Origin: Hyaloscypha bicolor E
Lineage: Eukaryota > Ascomycota > Leotiomycetes > Helotiales > Hyaloscyphaceae
Reading direction: 5' to 3'
Assembly (NCBI RefSeq): GCF_002865645.1
Contig: NW_020194638.1
Span: 434,001-498,000, forward strand
Length of the DNA: 64,000 nucleotides
Shown: piece after piece, positions 1-10,746 of the stretch
Numbering within the stretch: position 1 is the first letter of the stretch
Layout of the letters: each line of letters opens with the position of its first letter
Program-made: the position numbers and the translations under genes
Notes under the pieces: generated by a model
Database searches by the model: none
What the model was told of the DNA's origin: nothing
Seen by the model: the letters and a program-made list of their open reading frames with translations, nothing else

Positions 1-54
1 GGGGACTTCGGCTCCTACGAGAACTTCTGGGACTGGGAGATGGGAGGAGGGTGA
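1..54 (+). CDS. 3' end of an unidentified protein gene (partial)
   Basis: The first base is in frame with 17 sense codons followed by TGA at 52-54. The visible tail is rich in aromatic and acidic residues and ends in Trp-Asp-Trp-Glu-Met-Gly-Gly-Gly. Such Trp/acidic tails are common at the ends of fungal zinc-cluster transcription factors, but this is only a resemblance. The rest of the gene lies left of the window. A shorter chance frame cannot be excluded. Confidence 0.4.
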   Translation, partial: GDFGSYENFWDWEMGGG

Positions 55-1176
55 TTTTAATGCTCGGCCGAGTTGTGTGGGTGCTGGGGACTTTGATCAG
101 GAGGCTCAGGTTGGGGGACAGGAAACGGCATAACTCGGGCGGATGCAAACAGTGGGAGTTCTACTCAAAGTAACGAGTAAGAGAGAAGTGAGACAAGACG
201 AGCCAGCACCAAGAAGAAGTGGGAATAGTGTTTCTATTTAGTGCTTTGGGGGGGGTTGAGGGGCGCTCTCGCAGAATATCTTTCCTCGCAGTGAACTCAA
301 GCAACCACCAGAGGAGGGGAAGAGCGTTACAGGAAGATAACACTAGCTAATACCAAAGTTTCCAAGCCGCGGTATCTATTTATCTTATACGTTTTGGACG
401 ACTTAGTTCGTGTTCGGAGCAATGTAACGCCGTTATTTCGAGATCTGTAGTATTGCAACGAGAAAGTGGGTTGAGTGGACGCCACTTCCCGCACATGATC
501 TTTCCCCTCACTGTGATCAGACGAAGGACGCACCCCCCTGAAAATAACCTTAAAATCGATATCTTCTTCCTGTACCCCTCGTAATATCATTATGCTAATC
601 TTTTTTATAACGTCCTATTCCGGAAACCACGACATGAGAGGCCATGTTGAAGTTCTCCTCTCTCGTTGGCGCATTCTACTGTATTATCTTGGTGTCAACT
701 TGTCAAGACGTCAAGCTCTGATGACTACTTGGAATGTCACTTCAAATGAGTTCGTGCGGATGTTGTGGACCTTTTGTATGTATTTCAATATCAGGCTAAA
801 CCGTACCAATATGAGTTGTAGCCATCGTTATTGGAAATTGGCTTTACATTAATGGCGGAGAGTTCTACCAGCCAGGAGCCTCATCCTGGGCTGATCCTAT
901 CCACCATCCGTTGAATAGAAAACCAGTGTGCCCCTGCCAACCCTTCATACCCCCCTATTCTGCTCGCTTAACATTCCTAAAACAGGGGTATCCTCCCAAA
1001 GTAGTATTTTTTGATCTCAACTCTCTTTAGGATACACATCATAAGCACCCTTCCAAGATCTGCCCTAAAAGGGTACTTATGCAATTAATAATTTCATTCC
1101 ATTCTAGCCCCCCTTTCACCGCGCTTGGCAAGCTAATTTTTGCAATTTTATCGTAAAGTAAGGCTTTATTTTTCGG
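55..1176. other. Intergenic, no gene recognised
   Basis: Only short frames without family resemblance or fungal splice structure are present. A/T-rich stretches and a C-rich run near 940-960 are visible. I see no repeat, RNA gene or clear promoter here. Confidence 0.5.
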
Positions 1177-1289
1177 CTACTCTTTAGCCCCGGGCACGCG
1201 CACAAAAGGCGGGTAAGAAGCACATCCCTCCCTTTCCCCCTGTAATCGCTTAAGAAGTATATCCTCAAGGCACGCGTGTCCTAGCTTGC

Positions 1290-1440
1290 TCGGGCACGTG
1301 AATGCGCTCCACACGTGAATCCGCTTTATATATAAATGCGCTCCGTAATATGCTCTAAATATAAATACGCTTCGCACGTGAATGCACTCCAAAATAAATA
1401 TGCTCTGAATATAAATGCGCTGTGCACGTGAATGCGTGCC
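1290..1440. repeat. Imperfect minisatellite with alternating CACGTG units
   Basis: A degenerate tandem array. The shared core is AATGCGCTCC, preceded either by CACGTG (at about 1294, 1312, 1375, 1425) or by an A/T block such as ATATAA. Units are roughly 16-20 bases and diverge by point changes. CACGTG is the palindromic E-box core bound by bHLH factors, so the array could be a cluster of binding sites or just a decayed minisatellite. No gene starts immediately next to it. Confidence 0.6.
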
Positions 1441-1463
1441 CCTAGCCTATTAAGGTCCCAGTA

Positions 1464-2539
1464 TTAGTAGAGATAAGCTTTAGAACCCCCAGAATTAGTA
1501 CGATGGCTAGTTGCTCGTTCAAAAACAGTATGGGAAAGGAGAAGAATTCTTTGGGACGCGAGTTTCGGTCGACATAGGTTGGTCGCCTGGGCACAGACTT
1601 TGCCCTGTGGTTTGGGCTGGTTCGCTGCAGTTTTCATTGCATTCTGGAATGTAACCTTAGACCCTGTGTCCATATCTCCAACAGGACAACGGCTGCGTGC
1701 AGCTGCCCGGATTTCCGTCCACGGCACGGCCCGAATCTCGGGTCTCACAAGCCGCATCGTGGCCGGCAGCGGCGCACCCGAGATCCTGCCTCACCTACTT
1801 CGTTCCAAGATTCGTGCGTGCTTCCTTCGAAGCGATCGCCACGGCAACTGACCGGGCTGCACCAGTTCGTCCCCTCCGTTGCCCAGCCGTATCGTGCTTG
1901 ATTCAGCTCTCGTGCCTGTCCATGGCCGAGTTGGAAAGATGTGACCGAGCTCTACCTCAACCTCCATGACCAGCGGTTGCTGGATCTACAACCCTCCAAG
2001 AAAGCCTTCTGTACTCGCATTGATTCTTCGGGATCCCCTTGCCGATGTCTGCGGCGGCGGCGGCGGCATCTGGTTTGGCAGCGTCACCGTCGAGCCGTCC
2101 CGACGGGGACGTGGAGAGTGGTTGCGCTGCTGTTGGAGAGTTGTGGTCGCTGTCTGGGGCTCTGGGAACTGCGTCCGGACTACCTTGGCCTACGTCGTCT
2201 TGGCCACACTATTTGCTTTTCCTTAGCTAGCATTAGTTGGTGCCAATATACTTAACTCGTTGAAGCATACCTGGGTTCTTCGTGCGTTGGAGCGTCTTGA
2301 GCATTGCCTACGCTAGCTACGTAATAGCCGTAGCTCTCTCAGGGCAGTTCAGGGGGGTTGGACCTTAATGCGGAAACGGTGCGATAGAAATCAAGTGACT
2401 AGAGCTATGAGGATTCTCCTGTTGCTATGGCAGTGAGTTACTCGACGACGTCGCCATGTTGAGACGGACATGCAGAGGAGTAGTTCCTCTTGCGGTTCCC
2501 AGGACATATAGGGCTAGTGAGCCTGGAAATGCTCTCCCC
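1464..2539. other. G/C-rich stretch with overlapping open frames, unresolved
   Basis: Between about 1680 and 2220 base composition becomes clearly G/C-rich and several frames on both strands stay open for 60-105 codons, including a Gly run from a GGC microsatellite near 2048-2066. None has a recognisable domain. The frames mutually overlap, as expected from G/C-rich non-coding DNA or a decayed gene. I could not choose one as real. Confidence 0.35.
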
Positions 2540-3538
2540 TTACAGATATGGCCCTAGAACTTCCAGCGTATGATCCCAAATCCTTCCCTGTGCCTTCTCT
2601 CGGAGTACAGACATGACCCGCGCATTCGGAGTACAGTCGCACTTGTAATTGACAAGAAAGAGCCCATTCCCCGGCTTGTTCAGCGAGTTGACACCCGCCT
2701 TGCCCTTCCACGGTATGCCACCACCGCCAAAGGCAGCGCTGGTACACTGAAACAGATGTCTCTGTCCTGACTCCTCGTCGCTGAACGAAAACAGGCCAAT
2801 CAGGGGCTCTAGTATAAGCCAGACGAACCAAGCCATAATGGAATTTGGATCATCTACCCCCCTCCACACATTCCCGGTATTAACCCACCCCGGACACGAA
2901 TGGACAAAGGTCACGTGGGGATTATCGCCGGCTAACCTCTCCAGACTGATCGAGTTCATATTCACTTGCTGCCTCTGCGCCTTTATCATACCGAAATTGC
3001 CCGGCTGTTTCAGTTCGATATCGTCCAGTTCGATCGACGTCCACTCCATCCCGCCCGCCAGCACGCCAACGACTCGAGGGGCTTCCGCGTTCTCCAGGAG
3101 GGGAAGGAGATGGAGGATGAAGAGCATCCGCGAGTAATACCCCAGACTCTGCGCGATCTCCAAGCCCTCAGCTGTCTCCCTGCGCGCGCCGAACGGTGCG
3201 TAGCCCGCGGTAAGGAACAGCAAGTCGACGTGTCGTTCTTTGCTTCTGATTACCTCGCACACGCGTTTCGTTTCGGCGAGGAGCGAGACCTCGCCTTCGG
3301 TCCAGATGATATCGGCCTTGGGATTCATGGCGTGCAGTTCCTGGATAAAAGGGTTCGTGCGCTCGTGCGAACTCTGACGCCCGACGAGGTAGATCCTCAC
3401 GCTGGCGCCTGTCGCAACGAGGGCCCTGATTGTGAGTTTGCCGATGCCGGATGTGCCACCGACGAAGACGGCCACGCGTGGGGCCGTGGCGTCGTTGATG
3501 AGCGCGTTGGACGCTTTTATTTCGTTGTAGGAAACCAT
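2540..3538 (-). CDS. Atypical short-chain dehydrogenase/reductase
   Basis: A single-exon protein of 332 residues. Residues 27-33 read GGTSGIG, the glycine-rich nucleotide-binding turn of the SDR Rossmann fold, and LLFLTAG occupies the place of the NNAG strand. The usual catalytic YxxxK is not obvious: the equivalent helix carries YYSR without the lysine. This occurs in a fungal SDR subgroup often found with secondary-metabolite genes, so an oxidoreductase role is likely but activity is uncertain. I chose the Met at 3538, just ahead of the Rossmann strand. The frame stays open to 3700, but that extension has no SDR character. The neighbour is a flavin oxidase in the same orientation, and no backbone synthase lies nearby. 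Confidence 0.85.
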   Translation of the reverse strand: MVSYNEIKASNALINDATAPRVAVFVGGTSGIGKLTIRALVATGASVRIYLVGRQSSHERTNPFIQELHAMNPKADIIWTEGEVSLLAETKRVCEVIRSKERHVDLLFLTAGYAPFGARRETAEGLEIAQSLGYYSRMLFILHLLPLLENAEAPRVVGVLAGGMEWTSIELDDIELKQPGNFGMIKAQRQQVNMNSISLERLAGDNPHVTFVHSCPGWVNTGNVWRGVDDPNSIMAWFVWLILEPLIGLFSFSDEESGQRHLFQCTSAAFGGGGIPWKGKAGVNSLNKPGNGLFLVNYKCDCTPNARVMSVLREKAQGRIWDHTLEVLGPYL

Positions 3539-4275
3539 TTGTGAGAGGTGGGTTGCCGGGCGAGGAAGGTTTCGTTGAATATCTGGCTTGGAAAGCTTTC
3601 TGGGAATTGAATACACACATATATCTTTGCCCCCGACGCGTTGTGAGGTTGGCTCCGCTCCAGACCCGGCAGCTTCCGAGCGAATGAGGACCGAGGACAC
3701 CTAAACATTTGAAGCCCGTACGTACGCCATTCTACGGCAGATACAACAAAAGAAAGGTAGTAACTTCGCGAAGGGCAATTCGTCGGCCCGAACTCGCCTG
3801 TTAACTGGAGCTTTAGGCGTCTTATTCCTGGTTGTTTCCCACAGGAAAGTAGGCATGTCAGAATTACATAATTTAAGACTATCGTATGGCATATTATTAT
3901 ACCATCCCCCCCGTGGTGTTCTTATTGCATTCATTTAGTGCCGCATTATTACTACCCATTGCGCATTTTCCTTACTTTGCACCGAAAGGTATGCGAAATG
4001 CGCGCTTTTAGCAATTGCACATTAGCCTTTCCTAGTACCGCAAGCAACGGTTTTGACGTACATATAGCACGCCCCTTTATTTCAATTACCTGTTTGCTAG
4101 TCATTGTTCCACATTCATTTCTCGGGTTTTTCTTCTAGTTAAAGTCATTTCCTTACAGACTAATAATTCTTTTTTAAGAACGATTGTTATTATTCGAAAT
4201 AATAGCCACGCAGGTGGTGTATCGTGTATCGTTTTAAGAAATATAACTAATAGAATATATACAATAGAAGCGGAC
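3539..4275. other. A/T-rich intergenic stretch, nothing recognised
   Basis: Short frames only. It separates the dehydrogenase gene (its 5' side) from the 3' end of the flavin oxidase gene and must contain the dehydrogenase promoter. I could not pick out a specific site. Confidence 0.5.
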
Positions 4276-6244
4276 TCAAAATATCTTGAAATATCCGGGC
4301 TGTAGTTTCTGCCACACGCTAAACGGATCATACTTCTCGCTCACAGCCCTCAATTTCGCCAAATTCTTTTGCCCGTAATTTTCAAACACAGGTTGTTGAA
4401 GTGCGGCGTAGTTTTGGTAGACGAAGGGAAATCCCACACCTTGAGAATAAGCCGTTGTGTTTGATCGGCTGATAAAACTACTTGCTGCTCCGAAAACCTT
4501 AGCATCGTCATTTGCTGAGGACCAAGAAATAGCGATGTTGACCACTACAGCACATGCTATTAGTAAAGTGAATAAGTGCTCCTTTGCTTTGAAGATACGT
4601 ACAGATGAGAGGACCATCGGCTGTCGTAATCCCAAGTGCGTTTCCACCATTCCTGCTGAAGTGGGAAATTATGTTGTTTGTGAGTGGCTGGAATACAATA
4701 GCAGGAGTCATGTTGGCTACAGTATTGATTGGATTGATTTCGTCTATAAATATGTTCAATAAATCATTTAGGATCGTAGGACTGTTCTTCACCGTTAGTG
4801 TCCAGTATGTTTCGCTAAGGTTGTTGTCAGCACGTCGAAATCTTGTTCCTAGACATCGAATCTATATGGAGACGCGTACCGGAATCCACCAGGATTGGTG
4901 TCATTGAATGAGACAGTCAGCGCGGTAAGATTAGTAATACCAAGATCTGTAGCAATAGCCCCAGGAGGTTTGGTGAAATTGCTCAGGATCGGCGGATATG
5001 CTACCGGCTTGCCATATTGGAGATCAGCACTCATTGCCCAGGCACCGAATGACTGCACGTAGGCATAAGCAAGGATAACTTGTCCAAAGGGGTCGGATGG
5101 TGCATTGACGTTCAACCAGTACACGGCATCGTTCAGGGCAGACGCTGTCTCATTACTGTAAAGGTATGTTTGTGAACCAGCCCAGAGATCACCTTGAGGA
5201 AACGTCAGGAGGTCAAATCGAGTGACAATTCCGAAGTTGTTTCCTCCTCCCCGAAGGGCAAAGTAGAGGTCTGGATATGTCGAGTAAGATACTTCACGGA
5301 TGGATCCGTCGGCGAAGACAACCTGCAGCTTGTAAGTTCAAGGAATCGCCGACTCGTTGGCTCACACATACCTCATACGTGTTGACATTGTCGCATGCCC
5401 AGCCATATCTTCCGGAGAAGAATGACATTCCGCCACCCAGAGTTAACCCTCCCACCCCAATATCGGCGACTCGGCCTCCAATAACAGAAAGACCTTTTAG
5501 ATCCAAGGCACTGTAGACATCGACCCATCTATTTCCAGACCCAACCGACGTTTGGGTTTGATCAGCAGATACAGTGACCTGGTTTAACTTGAGCAAGTCA
5601 ATTGTCAAGCCTCCGTCGATATTCGAAGCTCCAGAAAACATCCCATGGCCCCCGCTCTTAACAGCAAACTCACACTGTGTAACCTGGACGGTCAAGACAG
5701 CTAGTGAAACGCCAAGAGGGTCGATAGGTGCCTAATGGTGGGAGTTAGCATTACATGTTTGGGGAAGAACTCGGCAGGATGAACTCGGCAGTTGGAATAA
5801 ACTTTCACGTGTTGTTCATTCTAAATCAATGCATCGGGCGGGGAGACGACTCGAGACAGAGCAAAGTGGAGACTTTTGCTCATGGAAAACGCTTACAAAT
5901 CGACATGTTGGCGTGTCAGTTGCTTGAAATACAGACCAGTATCGAGATTCCTGATACTCATAGACCGTACTTTCCGGGAAGGAGACTTGCCCTCGCAGTG
6001 CAAAGTTGAGAAAAGAGCACTGTATTACTTCAGCTAACAAATTATCACATGAAGAGGGATGACTCACAGCCAATGCACAGCCAGAGGGTTGCCGTGAGCT
6101 CGTGTCTCTATTGGCCAATGACTCATTTTGAATCAATTGGAGGAAATCATCGATTTGGGAACTGACGATACCAATCGTCAAAGTCCCGTTCTGGGCGGCA
6201 ACTTCGAGGCCAAGCACGCCCAACAGAAGCAAGAGGTGGCGCAT
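4276..6244 (-). CDS. Secreted FAD-linked oxidase (BBE / FAD_binding_4 type)
   Basis: Six exons join in frame into 527 residues: 6244-6068, 6019-5897, 5731-5372, 5322-4880, 4814-4603 and 4544-4276. Each boundary has GT..AG ends and consistent phases. The protein begins with a signal peptide (MRHLLLLLGVLGLEVAAQ). SGGHGMFSGASNI contains the histidine, and GWACDN the cysteine, that normally tether FAD at two points in berberine-bridge-enzyme-like oxidases. DLYFALRGGGNNFGIVTRFD and the C-terminal KLQPGYFKIF are also family hallmarks. Such enzymes oxidise sugars or alkaloid- and polyketide-like substrates outside the cell; the substrate here is unknown. The acceptor of intron 4 could lie six bases upstream, adding two residues. 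Confidence 0.9.
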
Positions 6245-6265
6245 TTTCGCAAAGGTTATTACCAA

Positions 6266-7499
6266 GATCGAGTCAACTGGTCGTGGCGTCGGGACGGGGG
6301 TCCTGTTGACACAGCATGGAACTCAAGAGGTGTGGATGAAAAGTTAATGCAGGTTCGAGAAAACGCGAATTGGAAAAGCGAAGTGTGGAAGGATATATTG
6401 TCCACCGGCGTTTTTTCTTCATTCGGATTGGCGCAAGCTTGGATAAATCGCTCGTCTCTTGGGCGATTCTCCAGGATACAGGGTAGACAAGCATTGGACC
6501 CAACGGTCTAACGGGCCGTCACGTCGTACCGAGTTTCTCAAGTGAAAGGCTCTGAATATTGAGCGCCACGGCCAAACCGAAAGCGGTTTGGTTTGGATGC
6601 ATTTGCAACGTAACGTTTTCCTGGCATGTTTAATGCAGTAATGTTGGCTCTCCTGGTTCCCCTCAATGACCGCTCTTCATGGCTCGGTACCCCAACGGAT
6701 GTGAATTTTCATTGGGAAATTGGGAATCTCATTTTTTGTTCCGTATTGGTCAGCTTGCTCGTGCCCCTGAAACGAGCCAACGCAAGTCCACTTCCCGTCT
6801 TTCCCGTTCGGCTTCCCCGCTCCCCACGCCTTCTTAGTTGTTTCGTACTCCGCATTGCTGGGGATTATCTGATTAAAATTCCCGAATTATCCGCTCGGAA
6901 TTTTGATATCGCTCCTCGCCGGAGACCCTCTTTGTTTGGGGAAAGAAATGGAAACCCGAGGCGAGATTTCAAGAACACTTAAGTAGCACAGCACGAAGGT
7001 ACGTCCTGAGGGATTGCAGATCTGGAGACTTCTTGACGTTGACTAACCGCCTTCCCTCCTGGGGCATCTAAGCTTCCTGGGTGGTCACTCTACCAGGTTA
7101 GCAATCCTTCCGAGCATGGGGGTTCGGGCCCCGGTTCTGGTTCCAGGGCGACTGCGCCGCCAAACTTTGAAGAACCTTTCCTTGTGCCTTCACCCTGCAT
7201 GTGTCAATAATAAAGCCTTCATACAGTAGGAGCTCAATCCGCTTGAACTTCTTGTCGAGGAGGTTATGTCGTACTCCGGAATTAGTCATCGCACACTAAT
7301 GAAGTCGAATGATAATCAACTTTATGCTGGATATACCGTGCTTCGCACATGCTATTCTAATTTTTGTTACAGCTGTTTTGGATATATCAATGTCCCGAAG
7401 CTGCAGTCTACTCGCTTCACCTGAGGCAGAAGACTGCATCAAGTGAGAAGTTTCATTAGCTGACACTCAACAAATTCAAGTCGAGTGGCTATCGTGGAT
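6266..7499. other. Intergenic, divergent promoter region
   Basis: This lies between the divergently transcribed flavin oxidase and Rhodopsin-domain genes and so holds both promoters. Frames are short and unrelated to known proteins. The frame on the plus strand over 6128-6511 mostly overlaps the first exon of the oxidase antisense, so I did not call it. Confidence 0.5.
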
Positions 7500-8870
7500 A
7501 TGGTGTCCCAAGACATCCCCTTTGACGTCCTTACGGTAGGCACAAACTTGACCTCCTCCTCTTGAGTCAAGTTGACATCTACCACAGAAAGTGCTGATAG
7601 CATGTCTCACTATCAGCTGTATATTCGTAGCTCTTCGGTCGGGAGCACGCTGGCTCAAGGGCAGGCAAGTGCCCATTGCAGCTGAAGACATTTTCGTGTA
7701 CCTTGGGTTGGCCACTAATGTCGTCATGTCTGGACTCTACCTGGATCTTCTACCTCGATTACAAAGGATTGAACTGGTTGAGACTGGCCAACTGGCCCCT
7801 TATACAGCTATCGACACAGATATAGTCACCGTGCTTAAAGAAATCCTATGTATCCAGATTTTCTTCTGGTCAACTTTATGGTCTGTGAAATTGAGTCTCT
7901 TATTCATGTTTCAGAGGCTCACCACTGGAATATCGACGTACACAAAGCTTTGGTGGGGTGTCTTGGCCTTTTGCATACTTTCTTTCCTGGGTTGTGTCAT
8001 CAGCGCATTTGAGAGTTGTTCAAGTATGCGTGCTTGGTTTAGTCCTCTTGGTAAGAGTCCTTTTACACGAGTTTTCTGGATTTACTTTATTAATAAGTAG
8101 CTGATTTCTCCAGGTGAATGTGACCTCCATCGAGACAATGTGGCAAAGGCTGCTAGTCTCTGGTACGCTTTGGCTGTTGATCTGCTGACTGATCTAATGA
8201 GTAAGCTTGTATCTATTTCCTCTTACTACTATAAGTAGTATAACTAACCACATCTTGAATGCAACAGTCATGGCTATTCCGGTGGAAATCTTGTACAGTC
8301 TACAGATATCCACAGCGCAGAAGTTCTCCGTTGGAATTGTTTTCACAGTCGGAATCATCACCATGATTGTTGCTATAGTTAGAGTCGTTTCCTTGGACTC
8401 AGCCACCAAGAACGGAAACGTGAGCACAACTTGGCTCATCCTCTTTGCTCTAATAGAGGGCACTGTTGGTAGGTCTACCTTAATCATTAGTACCAAAGAG
8501 CACGCTGACCTTACTCCGCTGATAAATAGCCTTGATCGTCGGATGTCTTCCCTCATTTGCCATTTTTATTCGCGGCCGCGTCACTGCTTCTCGTACACCA
8601 TATTTCGGTGCTTCGTCAGATAGGCCCAGTCAACCCAACTCGCACAGCTCGTCTTCTCGCGCGAAATATCGGGCTAGGGTAGAAAGTTTGATGTTGGATG
8701 ATGTCGAACCAGCTGTTGTCAGACCTTCCAGCGACGACAGAAGTAACAAGAACTTGGTGGATGGTGGAATTGTTGTCACACAAGGGTGGTCTCAAAAGTG
8801 GCATCGTGGAACTGCGGTCGATGCAGAGCGGGAAAGGGTCAGAAGACTGGGATTGAGAGATGATATTTGA
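7500..8870 (+). CDS. Fungal Rhodopsin-domain (SAT4/PTH11-like) seven-helix membrane protein
   Basis: Five exons (7500-7535, 7588-8050, 8114-8200, 8268-8468, 8530-8870) join in phase to 375 residues. The first exon supplies only 12 residues. A series of hydrophobic helices is interrupted by polar loops, including the typical ED-IFVYLGL helix, FFWSTLWSVKLSLLFMFQRL and a Cys-bearing loop ahead of ECDLHRDN, then LWYALAVDLLTDLM, VEILYSLQIS and a charged, Ser-rich cytoplasmic tail. This matches the family of fungal integral membrane proteins with a Rhodopsin-like fold (PTH11/SAT4 relatives), thought to act as plasma-membrane sensors. Ligand and pathway are unknown. Confidence 0.85.
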
Positions 8871-9099
8871 GACATCGAAAGCTGCAAGCATCTACAAATA
8901 CCTGTGCAGGCGTTACCACTAACGCCTGGAACTCGTCATGCCCAAGAATTGGTAAGCTTCCAGAAAGCAGGCCAGGGGTGTGAGCTGACTTCAACCCCAG
9001 GGGAGCCGTGTTAAACTTCTTCAGGGATCTATCACTTGGGCCATCAACCTGGCCGCGTTTTGGCTGTCGAATGATTTTGGATACCTGCACATATGGCAA

Positions 9100-9646
9100 A
9101 TGCCCAGCAGCCAGGAGGCTTTGCGGTCTCAGGAGGGGTCAGAAAAGGCAGTGGTCCTTATTAACAGTCTTCCTGTTGATGATTGCGTTGAGGGTCGCCT
9201 CCACGACCCTCGCAGCTGGAGAGGAGTTGTACTGCGAATCTTTTGGTTTCTCACGGTTCTGCTTCTTATGTGCGTATCAGCAGCATCAGCGATAAAGAAC
9301 TTGTGGGATCCATCGCTCCCTTATCTCAACGTGTCCCGACTACTTCTCGTCGTTTTGTACCTAGGTATCTATTACGGGCAGACTTCTTTTGATATACGTA
9401 TTCTATATATGTATCAGGCAGACGAATTCGACAATCATTCCTTGTATCCACGCCACATGATACAAGATTTACACCGCTGTAGTGATCTTGATCGGCTTTG
9501 CGGCTTTTATCCACTCGGCGGTGGAGACGAGGGCAATGAAATCCATGCTAGAAACAACCAGTCTCCCGGAGTTTGACTGCCAAACGGTGATGGGCAGTTT
9601 TACATGCGTTCCCGTGGGTATAGAGCAAGGAAATTTTAATGTTTAG
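9100..9646 (+). pseudogene. Possible remnant of a small membrane protein gene
   Basis: Two coding-like blocks lie in different frames. The first (from 9100 to about 9362) contains a strong membrane segment, LRIFWFLTVLLLMCVSAAS, and a second hydrophobic stretch ending LLLVVLYL. The second (9467-9646) has another membrane segment, VVILIGFAAFIHSAVETRA, and a tail ending with TAG at 9646. A GT after the first block and AG at 9466 suggest an intron, but the phases do not match for any pair I tried. It may therefore be broken, or use an exon I missed. An upstream mini-exon starting at 8938 is possible. Confidence 0.3.
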
Positions 9647-10126
9647 TACATGGATTAGGTTGGAATTGGCATTTGGTCCATTGGTTGGTGGGCTTATTGG
9701 CGAGGCTTAGTGAACTGAAATATTTTGTTCATCGATAAATTTCATGTCAAGTCTATTGATCAGAGTCTACGTTAAATGACCAACATGGGACCCGATTAAC
9801 CCTCCTTGATCATTGTGCTTTAGAGTTTAGAGGAATCAGCACCCTTCGGCCTAGGAGTAACCAGCACAGCAGGCAACAAAGACATCGATCCTTCGAATCA
9901 CAGTCCAAATGTTACTCCAGATAATATAGTTTGTCAAAAATGAGAGGTTTTCTGGCTCCAGCGGGTTCAAACACATACAATGGATTTCTCGTCAACTTCA
10001 TGCGCTCTTCCCGCGCCCCAAGAGGCTGCCATCCTTGGATACTTTCTAGCGTTCCACGTATATATCTGTGCCAAAACCCTCATCCTGTCTCTTCTTGATG
10101 CAAATACACCTCACTCCACTTCTAAG

Positions 10127-10434
10127 ATGTCGAGAATTATTACAAAGGGCTTACTTAGCCTTCTCGGTTCCGCAATCCTGGTCTGCGCGGATTATCCCCA
10201 TATGATTATTTGAACCAGTTGGCACCTCCGGGCGATAACACAGGCAATCAGAGCCTCACCTATGTGGCACCATATCCCCAGAAGTATGGGATCTGGTACA
10301 ATGCATGGGCTTCACAACTCAAGCGCATCTCTGAGAGTGTCTGCAACCTCAGCCTCCCCGCATACCGAGGGAATGCCACAGCGCGTGACACCCTCGGGCC
10401 CGTCCATGACCAAATCGAGTCAAAATCCAATTAA
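10127..10434 (+). pseudogene. Small secreted-protein gene broken by a one-base frameshift
   Basis: The first frame starts at 10127 with a signal-peptide-like sequence (MSRIITKGLLSLLGSAILVC) and stops at 10213. A second frame, open from before 10210 to TAA at 10434, carries on with an Asn/Tyr/Pro-rich, extracellular-looking sequence with NxS/T sites. The two frames overlap at a run of four C (10196-10199), so a one-base length change there connects them into one product of about 100 residues. This may be a real inactivating mutation or a base-calling error in a homopolymer. No known family was recognised. Confidence 0.4.
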
Positions 10435-10746
10435 GGGGCCAAAAATAAAGTAAGAAAACTCAAACCAGGGTGAATATTCCTTCGAGTTCTAGTACGGGTA
10501 ATGAATATCGCTTTGAATCCTCGGAAGTTCTATGATATTCAAATCCTACCCCTTCGACTCCAGATGAATGTCCAACGTTAACTTCGAACGTTGAAGATCA
10601 GTGTCAGTTTTTGTGTTCACCACAAGCCTTACAATAGGGAACATATTAATGAAACAAACATTCACCCCTGCGCAAAAGCATCACAATCGGTAATGTTTCT
10701 TGAGATATCCAATCCCGAGGAGAAGTGCTATTTCTAGTAGGGCTTC

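Noticed and set aside
1579..2255. Overlapping 60-105 codon frames as a novel gene
   Set aside because: Several frames on both strands are equally open because of high G/C content; no motif, no splice support.
2966..3544. 192-codon plus-strand frame opposite the dehydrogenase
   Set aside because: Antisense shadow of the SDR; no domain signal.
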